Assembly: GCF_002355375.1 (NCBI RefSeq)
Contig: NZ_AP017312.1
Span: 2,373,001 to 2,437,000, forward strand
Source of the DNA: Aneurinibacillus soli
GTDB taxonomy: Bacteria > Bacillota > Bacilli > Aneurinibacillales > Aneurinibacillaceae
DNA: 64,000 nt
Direction of reading: 5' to 3'
Shown: in pieces, positions 34,557 through 42,239 of the stretch
Layout of the letters: the number at the start of each line of letters is the position of its first letter
Position numbering within the stretch: position 1 is the first letter of the stretch
Position numbers and translations under genes: made by a program
Notes under the pieces: generated by a model
Told to the model about the DNA's origin: nothing
The model's database searches: none
What the model saw: only the letters and a program-made list of their open reading frames with translations

Positions 34557-36519
34557 ACGTCTTGAGCGTGTTCGCTAGCTCAATAAAGAAAGAAAGCGAA
34601 TCAGGATTGCTCATCGAACCAGGACTTACACAGTTCTCTAGCGGGAAACCAAGCAGAATTTTACGGATTGGCACCTCCATCTTCTTACCATTTACGGTAC
34701 GTGGAATTTGCTGAACGTGATAGATTTCATCTGGAATATGGCGGGAAGACGCCAGTTTGCCGATCCTTGTTTTGATTCGCTGCTTGAGTTCATCCGTAAG
34801 AGAGACACCGTCTTTGAGAACGACAAAGCAGGGCATAAAAGATTTTCTTCCTACGTACTCCAGATCGACAACTAAACTGTCAAGAACTTCATCCAATCCT
34901 TCCGTCGCTTGATACATTTCACTTGTTCCCATGCGAACTCCCTGGCGGTTAATCGTGGAGTCCGAGCGTCCGTAGATGACACAGCTGCCCGTTGATTTGA
35001 TTTTGATCCAATCACCATGCCGCCACAAACCGGGGAACAGCTCAAAGTAGCTCTCGCGGTAGCGGCTTCCGCCTAGGTCATTCCAGAAATAAACCGGCAT
35101 TGTGGGCATCGGAAGAGTAATGACGAGTTCTCCTACTTCATCCAAAACAGGGTTTCCTGCGTCATTGAAGGCTTCCACTTTCGCTCCTAATAGTCGACAT
35201 TGTATTTCCCCGGCTCGCACTGGCAGGATGGGAGTTCCACCCACAAAGCCTGTACATACATCCGTTCCTCCGCTCGTACAGTTTACCCATATATCTTTTT
35301 TTACAGCCGTATAGAGCCATTCATATCCGTCCGGGGTCAGCGGTGCTCCGGTTACGCCGATGTTTTGCAGCTTGGTTAGATTGAACTGTTTCCCTGGATG
35401 AAGGCCTGATTTCATGCAGATCCCAATAAGCGCAGGACTAATGCCCAGCGAGGAAATCTCCGTTTTTTCCGCAAGTTCCCATAGAACATGAGGTCCTGGA
35501 TAGGTAGGACTTCCATCATATTGCACAATCGTTGCCCCAACAAGAAGAGAACCGACCACATAATTCCACATCATCCAGCCGGTTGTAGTAAACCAGAATA
35601 AACGATCTTTTGAAGTAAGTCCTTGCTGAATCGCGAAGGTAGTTAGGTGCTGAAGAATGATCCCTCCTTGAGGGTGCACGATTGCTTTTGGGATGCCGGT
35701 TGTGCCGGACGAATACAAAATCCATAACGGATGATCGAATGGCAGATGCTCATAGGTGAGTTCTGTTTCCTCCTCGATAAGGTTCTCAAACAGTAACGCT
35801 TCTGTATCCGACTTATCATAAACATACGAGACAAGAATGGTTTTTTCTAAACCGGGAAGTGATGCCTGTAGTTCGCTAATTACAGCTCTTCTGTCATGTA
35901 GTTTCCCGTTATACCGATAGCCATCGACTGTGATCAATACTTTCGGTTCGATTTGCCGGAAGCGGTCAATGACGCTTGGTGTCCCGAAATCAGGTGAGCA
36001 GCTTGACCAGATCGCACCGATGCTGGCACAAGCTAAAAAAGCAATAATCGCTTGCGGAATGTTTGGCAGATAAGCCGCCACGCGATCGCCAGGTACTACT
36101 CCCATGTCTCTCAAGTTCTGGGCAAAAGAAGCCGTTTGTCTCTTGAGTTCGCACCAGGACATCTCGGTTAACGGTACATGTTCGGATTGAAATACAATGG
36201 CAGGACTTGTATCCGAAGCGTGTCTGAATACATGCTCCGCATAATTCAGCCTAGCTCCTGTAAACCATCTGGCTCCAGGCATGACGAGTTTTTCCAGCAC
36301 CGTTGTATACGGAGCTAGAGACTGAATTCCGTGATACTGCCAGGCGCTTTCCCAGAAATCCTCCAGTGACTCCACAGACCATGTCCACAGGGCGTTGTAA
36401 TCTGGAAACGATAAGCCTTTGTTATCTTTCAACCAGGTCGTAAACTTGTGAATGCCGGAATTCTGTATCCGTTCTTGATCGGGTTGCCAGAGAAGAGTCC
36501 CTTCTGTAATCGCTGTCAT
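34555..36519 (-). CDS. Acetoacetyl-CoA synthetase
   Basis: A 654-residue adenylate-forming ligase that activates acetoacetate to acetoacetyl-CoA. The P-loop-like motif ILYSSGTTGIPKAIVH near 265-280, the GWMMWNYVVG signature, the YGRSDSTINRQGVRMG hinge segment near 536-551 and the C-terminal Lys in RTVNGKKMEVP are visible. Length is normal for acetoacetate-CoA ligases. It would let the cell use acetoacetate or ketone-type intermediates. It is read alone from a divergent region shared with the guanidine riboswitch transcript. Confidence 0.93.
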   Translation of the reverse strand: MTAITEGTLLWQPDQERIQNSGIHKFTTWLKDNKGLSFPDYNALWTWSVESLEDFWESAWQYHGIQSLAPYTTVLEKLVMPGARWFTGARLNYAEHVFRHASDTSPAIVFQSEHVPLTEMSWCELKRQTASFAQNLRDMGVVPGDRVAAYLPNIPQAIIAFLACASIGAIWSSCSPDFGTPSVIDRFRQIEPKVLITVDGYRYNGKLHDRRAVISELQASLPGLEKTILVSYVYDKSDTEALLFENLIEEETELTYEHLPFDHPLWILYSSGTTGIPKAIVHPQGGIILQHLTTFAIQQGLTSKDRLFWFTTTGWMMWNYVVGSLLVGATIVQYDGSPTYPGPHVLWELAEKTEISSLGISPALIGICMKSGLHPGKQFNLTKLQNIGVTGAPLTPDGYEWLYTAVKKDIWVNCTSGGTDVCTGFVGGTPILPVRAGEIQCRLLGAKVEAFNDAGNPVLDEVGELVITLPMPTMPVYFWNDLGGSRYRESYFELFPGLWRHGDWIKIKSTGSCVIYGRSDSTINRQGVRMGTSEMYQATEGLDEVLDSLVVDLEYVGRKSFMPCFVVLKDGVSLTDELKQRIKTRIGKLASSRHIPDEIYHVQQIPRTVNGKKMEVPIRKILLGFPLENCVSPGSMSNPDSLSFFIELANTLKT

Positions 36520-36569
36520 CGTATCACCTCATAGGTCACATTGCTACTTTCTTTATATTTATGATTATC

Positions 36570-36598
36570 TTGAAAAATAAGACTGGACCAGCTATAGT
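36570..36598 (+). promoter_or_regulatory. Promoter of the guanidine exporter operon
   Basis: TTGAAA at 36570-36575 and TATAGT at 36593-36598 with exactly 17 bases between. It lies about 25 bases before the riboswitch aptamer. Confidence 0.75.
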
Positions 36599-36619
36599 AA
36601 AAAGAACTGTATACGTTAC

Positions 36620-36718
36620 GTTTTCTAGGGTTCCGCGAGAGTACATCGGTCTGGTCCGAGAGAAAACGCACAGCGCTGCTGTGGCACGGAGGGATAAAAG
36701 CCCGGGAGATATCTGTCA
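36620..36718 (+). ncRNA. Guanidine-I (ykkC) riboswitch aptamer
   Basis: Carries the highly conserved blocks of the ykkC/guanidine-I class in order: CTAGGGTTCCG near 36625, ATCGGTCTGGTCCGAGAGA near 36645, a variable stem, then GGCACGGAGGGATAAAAGCCCGGGAGA near 36683-36709. In known members guanidinium binding stabilises the aptamer and prevents formation of a downstream terminator. It sits directly ahead of an SMR gene pair, the usual target. Confidence 0.95.
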
Positions 36719-36746
36719 AACACAGAATATCTTCTGGGCTTTTTTG
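36697..36746 (+). terminator. Riboswitch-controlled terminator
   Basis: AGCCCGGGAGATAT pairs with ATATCTTCTGGGCT followed by TTTTTT. The left arm is part of the conserved AAAAGCCCGGGAGA aptamer sequence, so aptamer folding and termination are mutually exclusive. Confidence 0.85.
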
Positions 36747-36790
36747 GTTGAATACGTCAAAGAAACGTGAGGAAAGAGAGGAGAAAGAAA

Positions 36791-37138
36791 ATGAACAAGG
36801 AATGGGTGAAAGTGTTGATTGCGGCATTTTTCGAGGTGTTCTGGGTGATCGGCCTCAAGCATGCTTATGATGGATGGACGTGGCTTGGAACGGCGCTCTC
36901 GATTGGGATTAGCTTTTATTTACTCATTATGGCAGGTGAAAAATTGCCGGTTGGTACGGTGTATGCCGTTTTCGTCGGAATGGGCACAGCGGGAACCGTG
37001 CTTTCCGAGATGATCTTGTTTGGTGAGCCGTTCAATTTCATGAAAGTGCTGCTCATTTTGCTGCTTCTGGTTGGTGTGATTGGCTTGAAAATGGTGACAA
37101 AAGATGAAAAAGCAAAAACAGAAGGAGTTGAATCATAA
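36791..37138 (+). CDS. gdnC: SMR family guanidinium exporter subunit
   Basis: A 115-residue four-helix small multidrug resistance protein with the buried Glu13 in [15 protein letters not shown] that binds cation and protons. Riboswitch control by a guanidine-I aptamer identifies it as the YkkC/GdnC partner of a heterodimeric guanidinium/proton antiporter rather than a general drug pump. A GAGGAGAAAGAAA site precedes ATG 36791. Its stop overlaps the start of its partner (TAATG). Confidence 0.92.
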   Translation: MNKEWVKVLIAAFFEVFWVIGLKHAYDGWTWLGTALSIGISFYLLIMAGEKLPVGTVYAVFVGMGTAGTVLSEMILFGEPFNFMKVLLILLLLVGVIGLKMVTKDEKAKTEGVES

Positions 37139-37452
37139 TGGCCTGGATGTATTTGGTGATAGCTGGATTGTGTGAAATGTTTGGCGTTGCCATGATTAAT
37201 AAATGGCATCAAGATCGAAATCGGATCTCTTTTTTGCTCTTGCTTGCTGGTTTTGGTGCCAGCTTTCTTTTTCTTGAGCTTGCGATGGAAACATTGCCGA
37301 TGGGAACCTCGTATGCGGTTTGGACAGGAATCGGGGCATCTGGCGGAGCCATCTTAGGCATGGTGCTATATGGGGAATCAAAAGACTGGCGCCGGATTTT
37401 GTTTATCTTGCTGGTGCTTGGTGCAGCTATCGGACTCAAGTTAGTTTCATAG
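37138..37452 (+). CDS. gdnD: SMR family guanidinium exporter subunit, partner
   Basis: A 104-residue SMR protein with Glu13 in VIAGLCEMFGVAMINKWHQ, four membrane segments and the typical SMR loop MGTSYAVWTGIGASGG near 60-75. It is the YkkD/GdnD member of the pair. One-base coupling to gdnC implies equal amounts for an antiparallel heterodimer. Export of guanidinium protects the cell from a toxic by-product of arginine or guanylurea-type metabolism. Confidence 0.92.
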   Translation: MAWMYLVIAGLCEMFGVAMINKWHQDRNRISFLLLLAGFGASFLFLELAMETLPMGTSYAVWTGIGASGGAILGMVLYGESKDWRRILFILLVLGAAIGLKLVS

Positions 37453-37566
37453 AGGAGCGAGGGCAGCTCAGATGTCTGTACGTAATGGGCAATGGCACCC
37501 GCCAGCCGTGCAAATGATTCCTGAACTTTGGACGTAACTTGTGCGATTGCCTTGTTACCCTTATAT

Positions 37567-37605
37567 CTTCTACTAAATAGAATAATAGTATCTATTTAGT
37601 AGAAG
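37567..37605 (+). promoter_or_regulatory. Perfect 15-bp inverted repeat abutting a ribosome-binding site
   Basis: CTTCTACTAAATAGA (37567-37581) and its exact complement TCTATTTAGTAGAAG (37591-37605) enclose a nine-base AT loop. The GGAGAGG ribosome site of the next gene starts one base later. No T-run follows. It is either an operator for a dimeric repressor or an mRNA hairpin that affects translation of the sporulation gene. Confidence 0.7.
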
Positions 37606-37619
37606 GAGAGGGAACATGT

Positions 37620-37883
37620 ATGGACATAAATCGCATTATCAATATTGTAAAGGCGATTCCAAAGAATAAGTTACAGGATGATAAAACCATTCGAAAAGCC
37701 ATTCAAGAGGCGGGAAAGGCAGCAGGAAAGACATTTTCAGATGCTGAACTTAACAAATATGTTCGACAGTTTAAAGGTTTTGCTCAAGGCGGATCGTCTT
37801 TGTCCTTACTATCCATGCTGTTAAAGTCTGGAGTTACGAAAAGTCAAATCGACGATATTAGGAAAAAAATAGGGCGTAAATAA
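37620..37883 (+). CDS. SpoVIF-like small sporulation protein
   Basis: An 87-residue basic protein with the arrangement LQDDKTIRKAIQEAGKAAGKTFSDAELNKYV that resembles the core of stage VI sporulation protein F, a late coat-assembly factor in B. subtilis. It has no signal peptide and ends in a Lys/Arg-rich tail. It starts after the 15-bp inverted repeat with GGAGAGGGAAC and ends at a terminator, so it is a single-gene unit. Identification rests on resemblance of one segment and length, so it is tentative. Confidence 0.55.
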   Translation: MDINRIINIVKAIPKNKLQDDKTIRKAIQEAGKAAGKTFSDAELNKYVRQFKGFAQGGSSLSLLSMLLKSGVTKSQIDDIRKKIGRK

Positions 37884-37886
37884 GTA

Positions 37887-37925
37887 AAACAAAGCCATTT
37901 TGTTCGTAGGAATGGCTTTGTTTTA
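37887..37925 (+). terminator. Terminator after the SpoVIF-like gene
   Basis: AAACAAAGCCATT pairs with AATGGCTTTGTTT around an 11-base loop. A-rich and T-rich flanks suggest it can also end the convergent YjcZ transcript. Confidence 0.88.
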
Positions 37926-37952
37926 TAGAAAGCTACGTAGACAGAAATTCGA

Positions 37953-38039
37953 TTAATCGCATGCACAAGCGATAATCACAAGAAGGATAAAGAGAACCAG
38001 GATTACACCGATCTCCTCATTGTTATTAAAGAATCCCAT
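37953..38039 (-). CDS. YjcZ family small sporulation protein
   Basis: A 28-residue protein, too short for most gene finders. It begins MGFFNNNEEIG, continues as one hydrophobic helix (VILVLFILLVIIACACD) and ends. This is the recognisable pattern of the YjcZ/YtzZ-type sporulation peptides, usually Gly/Phe-rich at the start with a terminal hydrophobic helix. A perfect GGAGGTGAATTTC ribosome site supports the start at 38039. A sigma-K-like promoter is seen upstream. It probably accumulates in the mother cell or spore coat. Confidence 0.82.
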   Translation of the reverse strand: MGFFNNNEEIGVILVLFILLVIIACACD

Positions 38040-38073
38040 GAAATTCACCTCCATATCTAGCAAGAGATGATAA

Positions 38074-38101
38074 TACTCTATGTGTATGGAGCGGGGCGAG
38101 T
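38074..38101 (-). promoter_or_regulatory. Candidate sigma-K promoter of the YjcZ gene
   Basis: On the minus strand CATAGAGTA (38082-38074) fits the sigma-K -10 CATAnnnTA, with an AC dinucleotide 17 bases upstream. It sits 35 bases before the start codon. Confidence 0.5.
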
Positions 38102-38141
38102 GTTAGGCAAATACCGTCAAACACAAGCCTAAATATAAACA

Positions 38142-39383
38142 TCATGATTTGTTTTTGAGGATATGGCGGATTGTACCCTGTGTACTAGATGATGATTGAG
38201 ATGGGCGAATAGCGAGTAGGGAAAGAAGGACAGCCAATATACTGACCCCAGTTGCAGTAAAAAATAAAGTCTTTTGTGAAATCGTAATAAGTATAGCAAA
38301 GAGAGGAGGACCAAGTGCGACTCCAATAAATCGCATACTACTATATATGGATGTGATGGTTCCTCGTTCAGTTTTATCAAACCCTTCTGTAACCAAAGCG
38401 TCTAAGCTTGGCAAGGTAGCCCCAATTCCAACTCCACATAAAGAAAGTGCAACGAGCAGAATGGATAGATTTTGGAGAAAGCCCATCCATAAAACCCCTC
38501 CTGTAACCAGTAATAACCCTACAAACGTGATCCATTTCATGCGTATTTTGTTTTGTCCAATATATTTCCCGGTCACATAAGAAGTAAGACAAAGCGCAGC
38601 AAGAGGAATAGCCAGAATAAGCCCTTTTTTAATCCCGTCTATGTGATAAGTTCGTTCCAGTAAGGAAGATAGATAAAATTGAACACCAAACAGTATAAAC
38701 ATACAGATGATGCCAATCGCAAAAATGGAATACAGCCAGCGACCGTTTTTCCTGAAAATATGAACGATGGAGTTTTTAAATGCGGCGAGAGATTGTGGTT
38801 GTTCCTGTTTATTGGGTACTTTTACAAGGAAAAGGACAAGCAAGAGAGAAATCATACAAAGAAATGGTGTAGCGAAAAAAGGAAGATACCAAAATAAGGT
38901 GGCTAAAAAGGCACCCAGTATCGGACTTAGTACTTTGCCAAATGTGTTAGCTGTTTCGATGATCCCGAGATTGCTGCTTACTTGGCTGTCATCTTTAAAC
39001 ATATCTCCTACAAGAGGCATAACGATAGGAGCAGCTCCGGCAGCTCCGACTCCTTGCAGAAAACGACCGACAAGGATCATCATATACGGGTTTGTACTTT
39101 TCCATGCAGCCCATCCTGAAATGAGTCCGCCAACTCCAGCAATCAATAAGCTTGGAATAATAATCAGTTTTCGACCGAATCGATCCGATAAAAACCCAGC
39201 AATCGGGATAAGGATGATCGCAATAATGGAATATACCGTAATAATCATACTGGTCTGTAGGGATGTAATGGAAAGCTTGTTTTCCATTACGGGAAGGATG
39301 GGAATAAGCATGGAATTCCCGAGTGTCATAATAAGGGGGATCGAACTGAGAGCAATCAAATCCCACTTTTTTCTTTGCTCCAT
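38142..39383 (-). CDS. MFS drug exporter (DHA1 type)
   Basis: A 413-residue major facilitator protein with 12 predicted helices. The loop 2-3 motif GFLSDRFGRKLIII near 63-76 is the MFS signature A, and the GRFLQGVGAAGAAPIVMPLV segment near 106-125 is the antiporter-type helix 4-5 region. It resembles Bacillus exporters of the TetA/Bmr/BceR group. The central loop near 195-210 is charged. It is transcribed alone and away from the amidase. Substrates cannot be deduced. Confidence 0.9.
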   Translation of the reverse strand: MEQRKKWDLIALSSIPLIMTLGNSMLIPILPVMENKLSITSLQTSMIITVYSIIAIILIPIAGFLSDRFGRKLIIIPSLLIAGVGGLISGWAAWKSTNPYMMILVGRFLQGVGAAGAAPIVMPLVGDMFKDDSQVSSNLGIIETANTFGKVLSPILGAFLATLFWYLPFFATPFLCMISLLLVLFLVKVPNKQEQPQSLAAFKNSIVHIFRKNGRWLYSIFAIGIICMFILFGVQFYLSSLLERTYHIDGIKKGLILAIPLAALCLTSYVTGKYIGQNKIRMKWITFVGLLLVTGGVLWMGFLQNLSILLVALSLCGVGIGATLPSLDALVTEGFDKTERGTITSIYSSMRFIGVALGPPLFAILITISQKTLFFTATGVSILAVLLSLLAIRPSQSSSSTQGTIRHILKNKS

Positions 39384-39599
39384 ATAAATTCCTCTTTATT
39401 TATGTAATGTAGTACGCTTAGTATTGGTTTTCACTAGAAAAATAAACAAACATAATACACCAATTCAACATGGATGTATTTTCATCGCTTCTGTTATGTA
39501 AGCGTATCGAATGAAAGGGAAGAAAATGTTAATCATGCAGGAATTTTGCCGGATTACAATGAATCTTGTTTTAGAGATGATTATAAGTGAGGGAAGAAG

Positions 39600-41129
39600 A
39601 TGAAATTATACACATTGTCAGCGATTGAGCTTGCAAAAGGTATTCGAAACGGAGAATTTACTTCATTAGAAGTAGTCCATTCGTTTATTGAAAGAATTAA
39701 AAGTAAGAATCAGGATATTAATGCTATTGCAATTCCGTTGTTTGACAAAGCGTGTGCTGAAGCGAAGAGGTGTGACGAGATGGTGGCAAGAGGAGAGTTT
39801 TTAGGGCCACTTCACGGCGTTCCTGTCACAGTCAAAGAAAGCATTCATGTAGCGGGAACACCGTCTACCTGGGGGATAGAAGGTAAGGATGACTTGCTGA
39901 AAGAAGACGATCCTTCTGTAGAAAGATTACAAAATGCTGGGGCGATCATTCTCGCTAAAACTAACCCCATGCAGCTATTAATGGGATGTGAAACCTTTAA
40001 TCCGGTATACGGACGAACAAACAATCCCTGGAATCTTCAACGAACATCCGGGGGAAGTTCTGGAGGCGAAGGTGCTGCTGTCGCGTCTATGTTTTCCGCA
40101 CTTGGCATTGGTACAGACATTGGCGGGAGTATTCGAACGCCCGCTCATTTTTGTGGAGTTCATGGCCTAAAACCTACTCCGGGAATAGTACCGCAACATC
40201 CGCCAAAACGGATCACCCATATTAGAAGAGAAGCGGGGGCGATGTCTTCCGTTGGACCAATAGCCAGAACTGTAGCAGATTTAAAGCTGGCATTCGAGGT
40301 TTTAGTGGGCAAAGAAATAAACCTTCAAACAATTGACGGTCTGAAAATTGGCGTTTGGACAACGGATCACATCCTTCCTCCCTCTCGTTCTATTATAAGA
40401 GCGATAGAAGAAGCTGCTGGCGTATTAGCAGAGCGTGGCGCAAATGTAGTCGCTTATGAATTTCCGTTAATGAAAGAAAGTATGCAAAACTTTTACGGGA
40501 TTATGTGTGCAGACGGAGGTAAAGGCGTCGAGGAAACGCTTGGGGCATCCAAATGGGAATACCCCGTACAAAAGTTACATAGTGCTCAAAGGTTGGGAAG
40601 GGGCAAGCGAAAACTGGCGGTCTCTGTTCTTAAATTACTAGGACAACAAACGATCGGATCGGTTATTCTGCCATTCACGGGTGCCAAAACAGAAGAAGAA
40701 TATCAGCAGCTGTTATTACATCGAGAGCAATATCGAGATCAGGTTATACACGATATGCAGGCAAAAGGGGTGGACGCTGTTATTTGCCCTGTTTTTCCAA
40801 CGCCAGCGTTATTTCATAATGGTTCTAGAAATCTTTCGTACGAGGGGGCGTACAATTCGCTCATCAATTATTTAGGGTTTCCTTCTGGTGCTTTTTCGTA
40901 CAGTTTTGTTAAAAGTGGGGAAGAAGTTCTTGAACGAAACAAACGCGACATCGTTCAAAAAGCGGCGATGGATGCGGAAACAGGCTCGCGAGGTCTTCCT
41001 GTCGCGGTACAAATTATTTCGCGGCCTCATAAAGAAAACATTGTGTTATCCATTATGGCTCAATTAGAAGAAAGCTCAAGAGAAAGAAGCGACTACCCGC
41101 CAACAAGATGCGCTCTTTTGTTCGAATGA
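39600..41129 (+). CDS. Amidase signature family enzyme
   Basis: A 509-residue amidase with the Ser-cisSer-Lys triad evident: the Lys in VPVTVKESIHV near residue 79, the cis-Ser in TSGGSSGGEGAA near 150-161 and the nucleophile Ser in GTDIGGSIRTPA near 170-181. It hydrolyses a carboxamide to acid and ammonia; the substrate is unknown. A GAGGGAAGA site precedes ATG 39600. It lacks GatB/GatC neighbours, so it is not the tRNA amidotransferase. It lies about 2 kb from the guanidine exporter, but its own promoter region separates it. Confidence 0.9.
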   Translation: MKLYTLSAIELAKGIRNGEFTSLEVVHSFIERIKSKNQDINAIAIPLFDKACAEAKRCDEMVARGEFLGPLHGVPVTVKESIHVAGTPSTWGIEGKDDLLKEDDPSVERLQNAGAIILAKTNPMQLLMGCETFNPVYGRTNNPWNLQRTSGGSSGGEGAAVASMFSALGIGTDIGGSIRTPAHFCGVHGLKPTPGIVPQHPPKRITHIRREAGAMSSVGPIARTVADLKLAFEVLVGKEINLQTIDGLKIGVWTTDHILPPSRSIIRAIEEAAGVLAERGANVVAYEFPLMKESMQNFYGIMCADGGKGVEETLGASKWEYPVQKLHSAQRLGRGKRKLAVSVLKLLGQQTIGSVILPFTGAKTEEEYQQLLLHREQYRDQVIHDMQAKGVDAVICPVFPTPALFHNGSRNLSYEGAYNSLINYLGFPSGAFSYSFVKSGEEVLERNKRDIVQKAAMDAETGSRGLPVAVQIISRPHKENIVLSIMAQLEESSRERSDYPPTRCALLFE

Positions 41130-41178
41130 AATAAAAGATGCAGGAAGTGTTCAAAAGGAATAGTAATAACTAAATGGC

Positions 41179-41550
41179 TTACCTGCTTTTTTGTAGTAGC
41201 GCCTCCGAAACGCCAATAAAATATTCGGATTCACGCCTGATGTGGTTCAATACAGTGATAGCAGTTGGATTACTTTTTAATGCAGCGCTTTCTGCTGCGA
41301 GTTGATTTAAGAATTGGACAAATTGCTGGCTTTGCTGTAGTGCGAAGTGTACCAGATGCATGATTTCATTGTATATCATAGGTGAAATATGGTAGCCAGA
41401 TCCTGATACAATCTCGATATACCGTACAAAAAGTGCATGTGTTTGTGAAAAGGCTTGTTCCCACGCTTGCAGAGCCTGCACAAAAGCAGGTTCTAGGTTA
41501 GGGACTAAAGCGCGAATCACTTGTGTATGTTCAGCTTCTAGCCTAGTGTA
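41179..41550 (-). pseudogene. Fragment of a DUF2935-type helical protein
   Basis: The readable frame from GTG 41520 to 41179 gives 113 residues, and the frame extends upstream without a start (YTRLEAEHTQ) to an in-frame TAA. The pieces EHTQVIRALVPNLEPAF and HIRRESEYFIGVSEALL resemble one repeat of DUF2935, whose full proteins have two such repeats and about 260 residues. No good ribosome site precedes GTG 41520. A truncated remnant is more likely than a working gene, though a short expressed protein cannot be excluded. Confidence 0.5.
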
Positions 41551-41704
41551 TTAGTATTTGATACATAGCCTATGTAGGAAGAAAGAAAAAGGCTACACGA
41601 ATGTTGCCATCGCAGATACCATATATACAGTAGATTAATACTACACGTAGGGATCACCTCGTATGTAACGTACCATAATGTAAGAAAGGGGGAATTGTTA
41701 GTTG

Positions 41705-41733
41705 TTGTTATCTGGAAGTGAATGTGCTATACT
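41705..41733 (+). promoter_or_regulatory. Promoter of the cold-shock gene
   Basis: TTGTTA at 41705-41710 and TATACT at 41728-41733, with 17 bases between and an extended TG one base before the -10. It lies about 150 bases upstream of the csp start, so the message has a long leader as known for cold-shock genes. Confidence 0.8.
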
Positions 41734-41766
41734 AAATTCAAGAATTAATTATGTATTGATATTTAT

Positions 41767-41840
41767 AATTCACATGTTATCAGGGGTTATATTTTCAGTG
41801 TATATGTGACCCATGATAATATGTGAATTTTTATTTTTTA
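41767..41840 (+). promoter_or_regulatory. Long leader hairpin with U-tract (attenuator-like) before csp
   Basis: AATTCACAT, TTATCA and a GGTTATAT segment pair in order with ATATGTGACC, TGATAA and ATGTGAATT to give a roughly 25-bp imperfect stem, followed by TTTTTATTTTTTA. It lies between the promoter and the ribosome site. The shape is that of an intrinsic terminator or temperature-responsive leader. Confidence 0.7.
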
Positions 41841-41886
41841 CGGCAAATATTAAGTAGCATATTAACTAAACTTTTGGAGGTTCTTA

Positions 41887-42087
41887 ATGAACACAGGTAC
41901 AGTAAAATGGTTTAATGCAGAAAAAGGTTTTGGCTTTATTGAAAGAGAAGATGGCGATGATGTATTCGTACATTTCTCTGCGATTACAGGAGATGGATTC
42001 AAATCTCTTGAAGAAGGTCAGCGCGTTAGCTTTGATATTACGCAAGGCAACCGTGGAGATCAAGCGGCAAACGTTTCTAAGTTATAA
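41887..42087 (+). CDS. csp: Cold-shock protein
   Basis: A 66-residue single cold-shock domain with RNP1 (KGFGFIE, residues 13-19) and RNP2 (DVFVHFS, about 25-31), five-strand barrel length and acidic composition. It binds single-stranded RNA and DNA as a chaperone. The TTTTGGAGGTTCTTA site is strong. A structured leader with its own promoter precedes it, and a DEAD-box helicase gene follows, pairing RNA chaperone and helicase. Confidence 0.96.
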   Translation: MNTGTVKWFNAEKGFGFIEREDGDDVFVHFSAITGDGFKSLEEGQRVSFDITQGNRGDQAANVSKL

Positions 42088-42126
42088 ACCAATAACAAAA
42101 AGCTTATACGATAAATGTATGAGTTC

Positions 42127-42165
42127 AAGGCTGCTGACAACATTATGTTTGTTAGTAGCTTTTTT
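42127..42165 (+). terminator. Terminator between csp and the helicase gene
   Basis: AAGGCTGCTGACAA pairs with TTGTTAGTAGCTT with one bulge and G-U pairs, then TTTTTT. Read-through would couple helicase expression to cold shock. Confidence 0.7.
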
Positions 42166-42239
42166 GTTATTGAAATGGAATGATTTCATTGTACTAAGCA
42201 ATTCGGTTAAATATAAACGAAGAGAAGGTGTTTTTGAGT

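Noticed and set aside
39600-41129. Amidase as GatA of the tRNA amidotransferase
   Set aside because: No GatC or GatB gene adjacent and the sequence around the catalytic region is of the general amidase type.
41530-41576. Short palindromes CTAGCCTAG and TACATAGCCTATGTA
   Set aside because: They are short and lie in a decayed region upstream of a gene fragment. Nothing ties them to regulation.
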